Source: Bacteroidales bacterium (GTDB taxonomy: Bacteria > Bacteroidota > Bacteroidia > Bacteroidales > UBA932). Taken from it: a stretch of 36,648 bases of DNA. Position 1 is the first letter of the stretch. The number at the start of each line of letters is the position of its first letter. The stretch is taken from NCBI GenBank assembly GCA_024695285.1, contig JAILIM010000008.1, positions 1-36,648 of the forward strand, in the 5' to 3' direction. Both the position numbers and the translations under genes were made by a program. This document shows positions 17,601 through 26,121 of the stretch, piece by piece. The notes beneath the pieces are model-generated. The model worked only from the letters and a program-made list of their open reading frames with translations. It did no database searches and had not been told where the DNA came from.

Positions 17601-18029
17601 ATGAAAAAGATTCTTTCGATCATAGCCGCTGCCGCTCTTTGCCTGGGCCTGGTTTCCTGCAACAAGAACCTCGTTCCCGACGGCGCAGACACCACTACCG
17701 TCCGCGTCTCCGTGACCCCGGATCCCGGTACCATCCCCGCAGCCGGCAGTTCATTTGAAGCCGTCGTCGTGGTCAACCAGGGCCTTGACGTGAATGTGGA
17801 CTGGACTGTCTCCGTGGACGGCAACCCCGACTGGGTGAGCGTGAGTACGAAGAAAATCACCACCCACTTCACCGGTACTTATGCCGGAGACGACAAGGAT
17901 GTGGAACAGAACGGCATAGCATGCACCGTGTCGGCAAACGCCACGGGAAAGAAGCGCTCCGCCGTGATCCGCTTCACCACGAAGAACGGATGGTCCGACA
18001 TCTACACGCTCAACCAGGGTGCAAAGTAG
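17601..18029 (+). CDS. BACON-domain lipoprotein (SusE-position)
   Basis: 142 residues. The lipoprotein signal MKKILSIIAAAALCLGLVSC has Cys20. The rest is one BACON-type immunoglobulin-like fold: TVRVSVTPDPGTIPAAG, the DWTVSVDGNPDWVSVS strand pair and the final VIRFTTKNGWSDIYTLNQGA, typical of the family's closing strand. The ATG at 17601 is chosen because it begins the signal peptide; an in-frame ATG at 17568 would overlap susD and precede no signal. BACON proteins in SusCD operons usually act as surface spacers or glycan/mucin-associated modules. No enzymatic residues are seen. Confidence 0.85.
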   Translation: MKKILSIIAAAALCLGLVSCNKNLVPDGADTTTVRVSVTPDPGTIPAAGSSFEAVVVVNQGLDVNVDWTVSVDGNPDWVSVSTKKITTHFTGTYAGDDKDVEQNGIACTVSANATGKKRSAVIRFTTKNGWSDIYTLNQGAK

Positions 18030-18035
18030 TTCAAG

Positions 18036-18971
18036 ATGAAAAAGAACAGACTGTTATCCATTGCCGGCGCACTCACTGCGGCCCTCCTGCTCTTCTCCTG
18101 CGAGAAGACGGACATTCCCCAGCCCAAACCCATAGAGCAGCCCGATGATACGGGCCAGGGCGGGGGAGAGGTCAAAAAGGCCACCGAGCCTGCGGCATGC
18201 AGCAACAGGGTGGTCGCCCACAGGGGCGGCTCCCGGGAATCCGGCAATCCGGACAATTCCCGTGCAAGCCTCAGGTACACGATGGACCTGAAGTGCTACG
18301 CCATGGAGTGCGACATCTATTGGACAAAAGACAACAACGTGGTCATAGCCCATGCCACTGACACCTACTATATCAACGGCCTGAAGCCCTGGGAGCACAC
18401 TCTCCTGGAGCTTCGCAAGGCCGGGAAACTCAAGAACGGCGAGGAATTGCCCTGCCTTGAGGATTTCCTGGATATGGTGCAGGTGGAGGGCAATTGCACA
18501 AAGCTCTGTCTTGACATCAAGAACCTCGACGGCAACCTGACCGCCTATCCTATCAAAGCCGTCCAGCGTGCCTGCGAGATCATCAAGGATCGCAAGGCGG
18601 AGAAGTTCTGCGAATTCATCTGCACCGGCAACGAGACCGTGGCCGCGCAGGCCGCGACCTGCATGACGGTGTATGGCATCCCCGTGGGCTGGATGGCCGA
18701 CAAGGGCCCCGCAGCCCACAAGGCCAAGGGCTTCAACTGGGCCAATCTTTCAGCCGCCAGTTATATGACTCCCTACGGCCAGGGCGTACGCACCATAGAT
18801 GAATTCAAGAACGCAGGAATGCAGATCAGCGTCTTCAATATAGACAAGCAGTCCGGCGACGGAAATGCCGTCTTCTCCGATGAAGCTGTCAATTACTATG
18901 TCAGCCGCTACAACGACCTGCGCTTCATTTGCACAAACTATCCCGATTGGTTATTAAAAAAGTTAAAATAA
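18036..18971 (+). CDS. Glycerophosphodiester phosphodiesterase (GDPD) family lipoprotein
   Basis: 311 residues. The signal MKKNRLLSIAGALTAALLLFSC has Cys22, so it is a surface or periplasmic lipoprotein, followed by a Pro/Gly linker. The GDPD TIM-barrel shows AHRGG (His62-Arg63), PDNS at 72-75 in place of the usual PENT, the metal ligands Glu91 and Asp93 in ECDIYW, and His106. The residue after His106, usually Asp, is Ala. LCLDIK near 164 supplies the later acid-Lys pair. Canonical members hydrolyse glycerophosphodiesters to glycerol-3-phosphate and an alcohol. It is 6 bases after the BACON gene and is the only recognisable enzyme in the susCD operon, so it is the best clue to the substrate. 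Confidence 0.88.
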   Translation: MKKNRLLSIAGALTAALLLFSCEKTDIPQPKPIEQPDDTGQGGGEVKKATEPAACSNRVVAHRGGSRESGNPDNSRASLRYTMDLKCYAMECDIYWTKDNNVVIAHATDTYYINGLKPWEHTLLELRKAGKLKNGEELPCLEDFLDMVQVEGNCTKLCLDIKNLDGNLTAYPIKAVQRACEIIKDRKAEKFCEFICTGNETVAAQAATCMTVYGIPVGWMADKGPAAHKAKGFNWANLSAASYMTPYGQGVRTIDEFKNAGMQISVFNIDKQSGDGNAVFSDEAVNYYVSRYNDLRFICTNYPDWLLKKLK

Positions 18972-18980
18972 AGTAATATT

Positions 18981-20939
18981 ATGAAAATCAAATCATTGCT
19001 TTTAGCTGTCCTGCCTGTTGCCGCCCTCTGGGCCTGCCAACCGGTCATCAAGCCGGCCACCGTTTCACAGGTGTCCGTGGATCCCCAGATCCTGAAAATC
19101 TCCGTGGACGGCGAGACCAAGACCGTCCAGCTGACCGCCAACTGCGACTGGGAGACCTCCAGCTCGGCAGCATGGGCCACCGTCGCTCCTGCCTCCGGCA
19201 CCGGCAACACTTCCATCAGCATCACCGTGGCCGCCAACACCGGCGACGCCCGTGAAGCCACCGTCACCGTGACCGCAAAGGGTGCTTCTACCCACGCAGA
19301 CCTGCTCGTCTCCCAGGCCGGAGTGCAGCAGGTGACTCCCGGCCCCGGTCCCGGCCCTGACGATCCTCCCACCCCCGCCGGCAACACCATCAACAACCTG
19401 ACCCAGCTGCAGGCATTCCTCGCCGATGCAGCTACCCTGGCCGCTGACGAAGAATGGACCGTCGAGGCCGACATCGACTGCGGCGGCGCCAAGATTGCTC
19501 CCGTCGGATCCTTCTCCGCAACCATCGACGGCAAGAACCACAAGATCTACAACTTCGTCGTCGAATCCGATGATTCCAAGGCCGGTCTCGTGATCCTGAA
19601 CACCGGTACCATCAAGAACCTCGTGTTCGGTTCGTCCGACGGAAAGGCCTATGACGGCAAGAGTACCATCAGTTTCGCCGAAGGCAAGACCGGTGAGTAT
19701 GCCGGCCTCATCGCCGAGAATTCCGGTACCATCGAGAACGTCACCAATTTCGTGACCATCAACTATGCAGCCACTTCCGAGAAGCCCGGTGACTATATGG
19801 GCGTGGGTGGTATTTCCGGCCTCGCTTCCGGAGTCGCCACCTTCACCAACTGCACCAACTGCGCTTCCATCGTTCCTTCCGGATCCGTGACCCAGGAAGT
19901 CGGTATCGGCGGTATCCTCGGTTACACACAGTCCAGCGACGTGAAGATCAGCTCCTGCGTCAACGCAGCCAACCTCATCGTCTCCATGAAGGTAGCCAAG
20001 GTGCTGATGATAGGCGGTATAGCCGGACGTACCAACGGCACCATCCTCATCGAAAAGTGCGAGAACAAGGCTGAAGTGGGCTACGAGCAGACTGAGGCTC
20101 CCTCTACCTGGATCGCAGTGGGCGGCATCGGCGGCGTGTTCTACAACGGCGCTACAGTGACTGGATGCAAGAACAGCGGCCGTATCTCTTCCAACCTCCA
20201 GCAGGTCACCCGTATTGGCGGTATCCTCGGCACGCTCAATCGTGGCGGCACCATCGAGAAGTGCGAGAACAGCGGTGAGATTTCCCTGACCCAGGCTGAA
20301 GCCAACGCCAACTGGCAGGCTGCCGGCGGTATCGTCGGTTCCCAGGAAAGGGAGGATGCAGCTCCCGCAAAGGTCATCGGCAACACCAATACCGGTGCCG
20401 TGAAGATGAACCTGGCCGGTAATACAACGGCCCACCAGAACAGGATTTCCGCAGGCGGTATCTTCGGCCTCGGAACCCTCGTGACCGAAGTGTCCGGCAA
20501 CACCAACAAGGGCGCCGTGAGCCTCGTCAACGGAGGCGCGGCCGATTCTTGGGCTGGCGGTATCGTGGGTGCGATGGTGAGCACCACCAGCGATTATCCT
20601 ACCGCCCTGTCCGGCAATGTCAACGAAGGTGCAGTCTCCTGCAAGACCTCCGACGACGTGAACAGTGCAGCCGGCGGCGTGATCGGCAACAACGGCTTCT
20701 ATCCCGGCAAGACCGACAACAAGGTCATCACCCTGACCGGCGACAAGAACAAGGGCGCCGTGACCTGCGCCAACGCCGGCAAGGCAGGCTCCATTGCGGG
20801 CTACAACCTCGGCACCCTGAACAACTGCGCGGCAGGCGGCTCTGTCAACGGAACTGCCCTCAGCGAGAGCAACCTTGCAACCCTCACCCAGGGTGCATCC
20901 AGCTCAGGCAAGGCCAACGGAACCACCCTCGCAAAATAG
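18981..20939 (+). CDS. BACON plus GLUG-type beta-helix repeat lipoprotein
   Basis: 652 residues. The lipobox ends at Cys19 (ALWAC). A BACON domain covers about 30-115 (VSVDPQILKISVDGETKTV, CDWETSSSAAWATVAPASG, ADLLVSQAG). A Pro/Gly hinge (PGPGPGPDDPPTP) follows, then a parallel beta-helix. I count about nine repeats opening with GGI or GGV; the first five continue with a conserved C-x-N, the last four with G-N-x-N-x-GAV. The last repeats lead into SIAGYNLGTLNNC. The form is that of surface-exposed binding or adhesive proteins rather than of a known pectinase-type catalytic beta-helix. It is the last gene of the susCD operon and is followed by a strong terminator. Confidence 0.85.
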   Translation: MKIKSLLLAVLPVAALWACQPVIKPATVSQVSVDPQILKISVDGETKTVQLTANCDWETSSSAAWATVAPASGTGNTSISITVAANTGDAREATVTVTAKGASTHADLLVSQAGVQQVTPGPGPGPDDPPTPAGNTINNLTQLQAFLADAATLAADEEWTVEADIDCGGAKIAPVGSFSATIDGKNHKIYNFVVESDDSKAGLVILNTGTIKNLVFGSSDGKAYDGKSTISFAEGKTGEYAGLIAENSGTIENVTNFVTINYAATSEKPGDYMGVGGISGLASGVATFTNCTNCASIVPSGSVTQEVGIGGILGYTQSSDVKISSCVNAANLIVSMKVAKVLMIGGIAGRTNGTILIEKCENKAEVGYEQTEAPSTWIAVGGIGGVFYNGATVTGCKNSGRISSNLQQVTRIGGILGTLNRGGTIEKCENSGEISLTQAEANANWQAAGGIVGSQEREDAAPAKVIGNTNTGAVKMNLAGNTTAHQNRISAGGIFGLGTLVTEVSGNTNKGAVSLVNGGAADSWAGGIVGAMVSTTSDYPTALSGNVNEGAVSCKTSDDVNSAAGGVIGNNGFYPGKTDNKVITLTGDKNKGAVTCANAGKAGSIAGYNLGTLNNCAAGGSVNGTALSESNLATLTQGASSSGKANGTTLAK

Positions 20940-20956
20940 TTTTGTGTCATATTTTT

Positions 20957-20989
20957 AAAAGGCGCGGCGACAATGTCGCGCCTTTTTTT
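20957..20989 (+). terminator. Strong rho-independent terminator closing the SusCD operon
   Basis: The stem AAAGGCGCG (20958-20966) pairs with CGCGCCTTT (20977-20985), followed by a run of T to 20989. Confidence 0.85.
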
Positions 20990-20990
20990 G

Positions 20991-20998
20991 TATATTTA
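20991..20998 (+). promoter_or_regulatory. Possible -7 element for the glpT-like / PTS operon
   Basis: TATATTTA matches TAnnTTTG except for the last base, 24 bases before the ATG at 21023. No clear -33 box; the preceding sequence is the terminator. Confidence 0.4.
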
Positions 20999-21022
20999 CG
21001 CCACTGAAGAAAACACATAATT

Positions 21023-22357
21023 ATGGCTGAAGTAAAAAAGACCAAACACAGTTTCAAGTACTGGCAGTGGAGAGTCATCATCTGCTCGATGATAGGCTAC
21101 GCGATGTTCTACTTCGTGCGCAAGAACTTCTCCTTTGCAATTCCCCTGCTCCAGAACCAGTATCCTGAAATCACCAAGGCCCAGTTCGGCGCCATCATTT
21201 CCGCCGGCGGTATCATCTACGGTATCTCCAAGCTCATCAACGGAGTCATAGGCGACCGAACCAACGCCCGCTGGCACCTGGTGCTCGGCCTGGGCATCTG
21301 CGTGGCGGTGAACTTCCTCTTCGGATGGACGGACAAGCTGACCACTATGATAACCGGAGCGACCGGCGGCCCCGACTTCATAGGCGGCTTCGTGACCATA
21401 ATGTCGATCCTGTATATAATCAACCAGATATTCCAGGGATGCGGATTCGCGCCATGCAACCACTTGATGGTCAGCTGGGTGCCGCCTCATGAGCTCGCTA
21501 CAAAGATGAGTATCTGGAACACTTCCCACAGCGTCGGCGCCTTCGTCGCCGCCGTCATCTGCGGCTACCTGACCAGCTGGCAGCTCTGCTTCTGGGTGCC
21601 TGCCTGCATCTCGCTCTTCGGCGTGTTCTTCATTATCGTCTCGCTCCGTGATACACCCAAGTCAGTGGGCCTTCCGGAGCTTCCGAAGGTTGAAGGTGAG
21701 CTGGACGAGAGCAAGGGCAAGGACAACAAGGAGTGGCGCAAGTTCCTGGTGAAGAAAGTGTTCCTCAATCCCGTGATCTGGATTCTCGCACTGACCGACC
21801 TCTTCGTGTACGTGGTGCGTTTCGCAATACTTGACTGGGGCCCTTCTATGCTTCAGGAAATGGGACTCAGCCAGGCCCTTTCCGGCTGGACTGTGGCTAT
21901 CTTCGAGGTGGCCGGCTGCCTGGGTATGATCTTCGCCGGCTATGTGTCCGACAAACTCTTCAAGAGCCGCAGCCAGAGGGTGTGTGCCATCGAGATGGTG
22001 CTCGTGGCCCTGTGCCTCGTGGCCCTGCATTACATCCAGGACCTCCACAGCCCCGTGCTCTTCCTCGTAATGCTCGCCCTTGCGGGATTCTTCCTCTACG
22101 GCCCGCAGGCCCTGCTTGGAGTCGTGGCTTCAAATGAAGTCTCCAAGAAGGCTGCTTCATCTGCCGTTGGCATCATCGGCTTCATGAGCTACCTCAGCAC
22201 CCTGATCACCGGTTATCCTCTCGGCAAGTTTGCCGACACCTACGGCTGGCATCCCATCTTCATCCTTATGGCCGGGGTTTCCGTGATCGGTTTCATCCTG
22301 ATCGTGACCCTCTGGAACCTCAAGGACCGTTCCCGCAGCATAGCAGCTGAAGAGTAA
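21023..22357 (+). CDS. Organophosphate:phosphate antiporter (GlpT/UhpT-like, MFS OPA family)
   Basis: 444 residues, about 12 transmembrane helices. IGYAMFYFVRKNF (24-36) corresponds to the GlpT helix 1 motif with Tyr, Tyr, Arg-Lys at the positions of Tyr38, Tyr42, Arg45 and Lys46. A second Arg in VYVVRFAILDWGPSM corresponds to Arg269, and WNTSHSVGAF has the His of the helix 5 site. These residues bind the phosphate moiety, so a sugar- or glycerol-phosphate substrate exchanged for phosphate is well supported. Choosing between glycerol-3-phosphate, hexose-phosphate and a UhpC-type sensor is not possible by eye. One base separates it from the HPr gene. The upstream operon encodes a GDPD, whose product would suit GlpT. 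Confidence 0.88.
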   Translation: MAEVKKTKHSFKYWQWRVIICSMIGYAMFYFVRKNFSFAIPLLQNQYPEITKAQFGAIISAGGIIYGISKLINGVIGDRTNARWHLVLGLGICVAVNFLFGWTDKLTTMITGATGGPDFIGGFVTIMSILYIINQIFQGCGFAPCNHLMVSWVPPHELATKMSIWNTSHSVGAFVAAVICGYLTSWQLCFWVPACISLFGVFFIIVSLRDTPKSVGLPELPKVEGELDESKGKDNKEWRKFLVKKVFLNPVIWILALTDLFVYVVRFAILDWGPSMLQEMGLSQALSGWTVAIFEVAGCLGMIFAGYVSDKLFKSRSQRVCAIEMVLVALCLVALHYIQDLHSPVLFLVMLALAGFFLYGPQALLGVVASNEVSKKAASSAVGIIGFMSYLSTLITGYPLGKFADTYGWHPIFILMAGVSVIGFILIVTLWNLKDRSRSIAAEE

Positions 22358-22358
22358 T

Positions 22359-22622
22359 ATGGTCACTGGTAAAGTTATTCTTACTGCTCCCACCGGGCTC
22401 CATGCGCGTCCGGCGGGAGATTTGGTGAAGCTTGTCAAGGGCTTCACGGCCAGTGCGGTGAAGATCTCCGTGCCCGGGCGGAGCGTCAATGCGGCTTCAA
22501 TGCTGTCGCTGCTTTCCCTCGGCATCAAATGCGGTACGGAGCTGGAAATCAGCGTGGAGGGCGGCGACGAGCAGCGTGTGCTGGATGCCGTCAGGGATTT
22601 CATAGCTTCTGTCAAAGAGTAA
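22359..22622 (+). CDS. ptsH: PTS phosphocarrier protein HPr
   Basis: 87 residues, normal length. TGLHARPAGDLVKL contains the phosphorylated His (position 16) with the conserved Arg-Pro, and NAASMLSLLSLGI contains the Ser46-equivalent in the usual helix. It carries phosphate from enzyme I to EIIA domains such as that of MtlA at the right end of the window. The junctions before and after are both TAATATG (one-base gap), so glpT-like, ptsH and ptsI are one translation-coupled unit. A PTS HPr is uncommon in Bacteroidales. Confidence 0.93.
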   Translation: MVTGKVILTAPTGLHARPAGDLVKLVKGFTASAVKISVPGRSVNAASMLSLLSLGIKCGTELEISVEGGDEQRVLDAVRDFIASVKE

Positions 22623-22623
22623 T

Positions 22624-24039
22624 ATGATTGTTTCCGGACCTGCAGCGATATGGCATCGGGCCGCGTCGGGAGGGACTGTGCGCTCTTTCGATGAGGCTTT
22701 TGCCGTCGTGCGGGCCCGCCTGCAGGCCCAGGCTGAGGATAATCCCGTGTTCGCTGCGCATCTTGAGATGCTGGAGGATCCCGTGCTGGCCGAATCCGTG
22801 CGCGGCAATGTGTTTGCCGGTATGGATGAACTTGCAGCCCTGGATGCCGCCCGTGACACCATCATTTCGATGTTCGGGCAGATTGATGACGAGTATCTCG
22901 CCGCCAGGACCGACGACGTGCGCGACATCTTCGGGCAGCTTCGGGACACCATGACCGGCAGCGGCGTGTCCTCCGTTTTCAAGCCGGGGAAGGGGAGCAT
23001 ACTCGTGGCCGAGGAACTTTTCCCGTCCGATATGGGCGACCTGGATTTCAGCAGCCTCTCCGGCATCCTCTGCCACAAGGGGAGTACCACCAGCCACGTG
23101 TGCATCATCGCCCACGCCAAGGGCCTGCCTATTCAGGTGGGCGTGGATGTGGCTGGTATCAGGGACGGGGACATCGTTTCTGTCGACGATCCCATGATGG
23201 GCGGCGTTCCGTTTATTTCCGCGAGAGTGCGGACTGCAGGGCGCAAGCTTTATGTCAATGCCGGCAGCGTTGATGAAATCAAGGCGGGCATAGCCGCCGG
23301 AGCTGACGGAGTGGGTCTTTTCCGCACGGAGTTCCTTTTCCTGAAGAGGGATGCGATGCCTTCCCGGGAGGAGCAGCGTGCTTTGTATCGGGAAGCCCTT
23401 CTTGCTTGCGAGGGACGGCCGCTGGTGCTGCGCACGCTCGACGTGGGTGGCGACAAAATGCTTCCTTATCTGCCCATGCCTGCTGAGGATAACCCGTTTC
23501 TGGGACTGCGCGGCGTACGTTTCTGCCTGGCGCATCCTGAGCTTTTCCGTGTGCAGCTCAGCGCCGTTCTGGATGCTGCGCGGGATGTCAGGAAGTCGCA
23601 TCCGCTATGGTATGAAGCAGGTCCGCCGCTGCGCCTGATGCTGCCGATGGTGTGCCTTGCTGAGGAGATACGGCAGGTTAAGGAAATGCTGGAGGATATT
23701 GATCCGGACTACACTTTCCTGGTACGGGTAGGTATCATGGTGGAAACGCCTTCCGCCGCCCTGGATGCCGCCGCGCTTGCCGTTGAATCAGCTTTCTTCA
23801 GCATTGGCACCAACGATCTGACGCAGTATGTCATGGCGGCTGACCGCGGCAATCCGGCCGTCTCCGGGCAGTACGACCCTTATGCTCCCGCGGTCCTTAA
23901 AGCCATCGCTCTGGCGGTGGAAGCCGCGCACGCATACGGTATTCCAGCCGGCATCTGCGGAGAGCTCGCATCCGATCCCAAAGCCACCGATATTTTGCTG
24001 TCCATGGGGCTCGATTCCCTCAGTTTATCCCGTCTGTAG
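22624..24039 (+). CDS. ptsI: PTS enzyme I (phosphoenolpyruvate-protein phosphotransferase), short form
   Basis: 471 residues against about 575 in E. coli. The active His158 lies in GSTTSHVCIIAHAKGLP (E. coli His189 in GGRTSH). The PEP-binding half shows GLFRTEFLFL, TLDVGGDKMLPY, GLRGVRFCL, IMVETPSA and SIGTNDLTQYVMAADR, and the catalytic Cys445 is in GICGELASDP. The protein is shorter at both ends. The N-terminus starts about 30 residues late. The C-terminus stops 26 residues after the Cys, at LSMGLDSLSLSRL, where E. coli continues for 73. No frameshifted continuation is visible downstream. All catalytic residues remain, so it may be active as a compact form; loss of the C-terminal helices could affect dimerisation. 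Confidence 0.9.
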   Translation: MIVSGPAAIWHRAASGGTVRSFDEAFAVVRARLQAQAEDNPVFAAHLEMLEDPVLAESVRGNVFAGMDELAALDAARDTIISMFGQIDDEYLAARTDDVRDIFGQLRDTMTGSGVSSVFKPGKGSILVAEELFPSDMGDLDFSSLSGILCHKGSTTSHVCIIAHAKGLPIQVGVDVAGIRDGDIVSVDDPMMGGVPFISARVRTAGRKLYVNAGSVDEIKAGIAAGADGVGLFRTEFLFLKRDAMPSREEQRALYREALLACEGRPLVLRTLDVGGDKMLPYLPMPAEDNPFLGLRGVRFCLAHPELFRVQLSAVLDAARDVRKSHPLWYEAGPPLRLMLPMVCLAEEIRQVKEMLEDIDPDYTFLVRVGIMVETPSAALDAAALAVESAFFSIGTNDLTQYVMAADRGNPAVSGQYDPYAPAVLKAIALAVEAAHAYGIPAGICGELASDPKATDILLSMGLDSLSLSRL

Positions 24040-24061
24040 GGCTTTATTTGCGAAAAAACAC

Positions 24062-24069
24062 TATCTTTG
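24062..24069 (+). promoter_or_regulatory. -7 element for the glycosyltransferase-esterase pair
   Basis: TATCTTTG is a full TAnnTTTG match 27 bases before the ATG at 24097. No well-spaced -33 TTTG is visible. Confidence 0.5.
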
Positions 24070-24096
24070 CGCTTCCAAAACTGACTTGTGAAGAGC

Positions 24097-25242
24097 ATGA
24101 GAGTATTGTTTGTTTGCAACAACGCGTTCAACCCGGGCAACGGCCTGAGTGTTTCGGCGCGTAACACTATAAAAAACTTGCGGGCGCATGGAGTCGATGC
24201 GCGACTGATGGCTGTTCGTAATCCGGATCCTGACGGCCCGCAGCCGGATTTCCCCCTGAGGCATTTCAAATTTCCCATTTTCGAGCCTGTGATCAGGAAA
24301 AACGGATTCTGTTATGCCAAAATCGACCGTGACCGGATTGATGAAGCCATAAGATGGGCCGATGTGGTCCACTTCGAAGAAGCTTTTCCCCTCGAAGATG
24401 TGGCGATGCGTATGGCTAAGAAGCTTGGGAAAGCCTGCGTGGGCACATTCCATCTGTTTCCGCACAATGTCGCCGCCAATCTCGGTTTCCGCAAGAATTC
24501 TTCCCTGAACGGGCTTCTGATGAAGTACTGGAACGCTGTCGTGTTCAACAAGTGTTCGGATATTCAGTGTCCCACGCAGGTGGCGAAGGATTACCTTGAG
24601 GGAAGCAGATGCACGGCGCGCCTGCATGTGATTTCCAATGGAGTTCAGATCCCGGATGTCCCGGTTGCGCATATCCCTCCGGCAGATGACAACATCCTGG
24701 ATGTCCTTTGCGTCGGAAGACTGTCCAACGAAAAGTCCCAGGGCACTCTTCTCGAGGCAATGCGTTATACCAAATATGCAGACCGCATCCGTATCACCTT
24801 CGCCGGCAACGGCCCGAAGGAAGCCAAATACAAGCGGCTGGCCCAGAGACTGTTCGATGAAGGCACTCTCTCGATACTCCCGAATTTCGGGTTCTATACC
24901 CCTGAGGAGCTGGCTGAAATGGCCCGCCGGGCATATCTGTATGTCCATTGCGCCTGGGTTGAGGTTGAAGGTCTTTCCTGCGTCGAGGCGGTCCGTGAAG
25001 GTGCCGTGCCCGTGATAGCCCAGGGAGACCTTATCGGCACGACCCAGTTTGCCCTGGTGCCGGAAAGCATGTATCCCGAGAGGGACAGCAAGGCTCTGGC
25101 GGAGCGCATCGACTGGTGGATCGAGCACAGGGAGGAGCACGACAGGATGAGCGCTGAGTATGCTGCCTCCGTGGGCCGCTTCAACGTGGATGATTCCATC
25201 GCCGCCCTGATCAAGATGTACGAAACTGCAATTGCCGGATAA
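24097..25242 (+). CDS. GT4-family glycosyltransferase
   Basis: 381 residues from the ATG (a GTG at 24088 would add three). The N-terminal Rossmann domain begins MRVLFVCNNAFNPGNGLSVS, and the GT-B C-terminal domain shows VLCVGRLSNEKSQGTLLEAM, ITFAGNGPKEAKYKRLA and the nucleotide-sugar-binding ExxE-type block EVEGLSCVEAVREGAVPVIA. No membrane anchor. The acceptor and donor cannot be read from sequence; cell-surface glycan synthesis is the usual role. The stop and the next gene's start overlap in TAATG. Confidence 0.88.
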   Translation: MRVLFVCNNAFNPGNGLSVSARNTIKNLRAHGVDARLMAVRNPDPDGPQPDFPLRHFKFPIFEPVIRKNGFCYAKIDRDRIDEAIRWADVVHFEEAFPLEDVAMRMAKKLGKACVGTFHLFPHNVAANLGFRKNSSLNGLLMKYWNAVVFNKCSDIQCPTQVAKDYLEGSRCTARLHVISNGVQIPDVPVAHIPPADDNILDVLCVGRLSNEKSQGTLLEAMRYTKYADRIRITFAGNGPKEAKYKRLAQRLFDEGTLSILPNFGFYTPEELAEMARRAYLYVHCAWVEVEGLSCVEAVREGAVPVIAQGDLIGTTQFALVPESMYPERDSKALAERIDWWIEHREEHDRMSAEYAASVGRFNVDDSIAALIKMYETAIAG

Positions 25243-26117
25243 TGAGAAAGCTGCTTGTTGTCCTGCCCCTGCTTCTGTGCCTGCTGTCCTGCGCCAATGC
25301 CCGTTATTCACGCGGGGCGGATTCAAAGGACATCGAGACGCTGCCTGTCTGTGACGGCACTATCAAGGCCGTGCCCTACAAGAGTTCCGACGTTGGGCTG
25401 ACGGAACGGCGTATGGTGGTTTATCTGCCTCCGAGCTACTTCAAGGAGCCTGAGAGGCGCTATCCGGTGATGTATCTGCTGCACGGGGCCAGGGGTAATG
25501 AGTACACCTGGATCGAGAGGGGAGACGCTCTCCGCACGCTGGATTCACTTGTTCACATCGGCGGCGCTCCGGAGTTCATACTGGTGATGCCCAACGTGAA
25601 CCGTTACTACAACGACAGGGAGTACAACAACGGCCACGCCGTCAATGCGGTGCGGGCGTTCTGGACCGTGGACGGGGAGGTTGAGTCGAACTTCATGCAG
25701 GACGTGGTTCGGACCGTGGACGAGTCGTTCAGGACGGTCGGTTCAAAGTCGGGGCGCGCTATAGCGGGAATGTCGTCCGGAGGGCTCCAGTCGCTGTATC
25801 TTGCCGCCAATAATCCTGATAGTTTTGACTATGTGGGGCTGTTTTCTCCCTACACCCAGGATACTATCTGGGGGTTGCAGCATCCGGAGTTCTACAGTAA
25901 TCTTGGCCGCAAGATGAAAAAGCAGTTCTCCAATCCTCCTGCCTACTACGGCCTGATGATCGGCGATACTGATTTCTTTTATCCGAATGTTTTGATCTTC
26001 GATCGCGAAATGACGGGGAAGGGCTACGCCCACGAGCTTCTCGTCCGCCCCGGCGGCCACGAATGGTACAACTGGCGCGCGTTCCTCATCCACTTCTACC
26101 AGCAACTGTTCAAGTAA
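25242..26117 (+). CDS. Esterase-family (alpha/beta hydrolase, PF00756-like) lipoprotein
   Basis: 291 residues. The lipoprotein signal is MRKLLVVLPLLLCLLSC (Cys17). The esterase D/feruloyl-esterase-like core shows VVYLPPSYFKEPERRYPVMY, LLHGARGNE as oxyanion region, the nucleophile Ser178 in GMSSGG, Asp242 or Asp244 in GDTDFF as acid, and His273 in GGHEWYNWR. It likely removes acyl groups from carbohydrates or other surface esters. It overlaps the glycosyltransferase gene by one base (TAATG), so the two are co-translated, and ends 4 bases from the convergent mtlD stop. Confidence 0.88.
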   Translation: MRKLLVVLPLLLCLLSCANARYSRGADSKDIETLPVCDGTIKAVPYKSSDVGLTERRMVVYLPPSYFKEPERRYPVMYLLHGARGNEYTWIERGDALRTLDSLVHIGGAPEFILVMPNVNRYYNDREYNNGHAVNAVRAFWTVDGEVESNFMQDVVRTVDESFRTVGSKSGRAIAGMSSGGLQSLYLAANNPDSFDYVGLFSPYTQDTIWGLQHPEFYSNLGRKMKKQFSNPPAYYGLMIGDTDFFYPNVLIFDREMTGKGYAHELLVRPGGHEWYNWRAFLIHFYQQLFK

Positions 26118-26121
26118 CCCG

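Noticed and set aside
19381..20880. CRISPR-like or tandem DNA repeat in the beta-helix gene
   Set aside because: The periodicity is at the protein level (GGI repeats of varying length); the DNA copies are divergent and there are no spacers.
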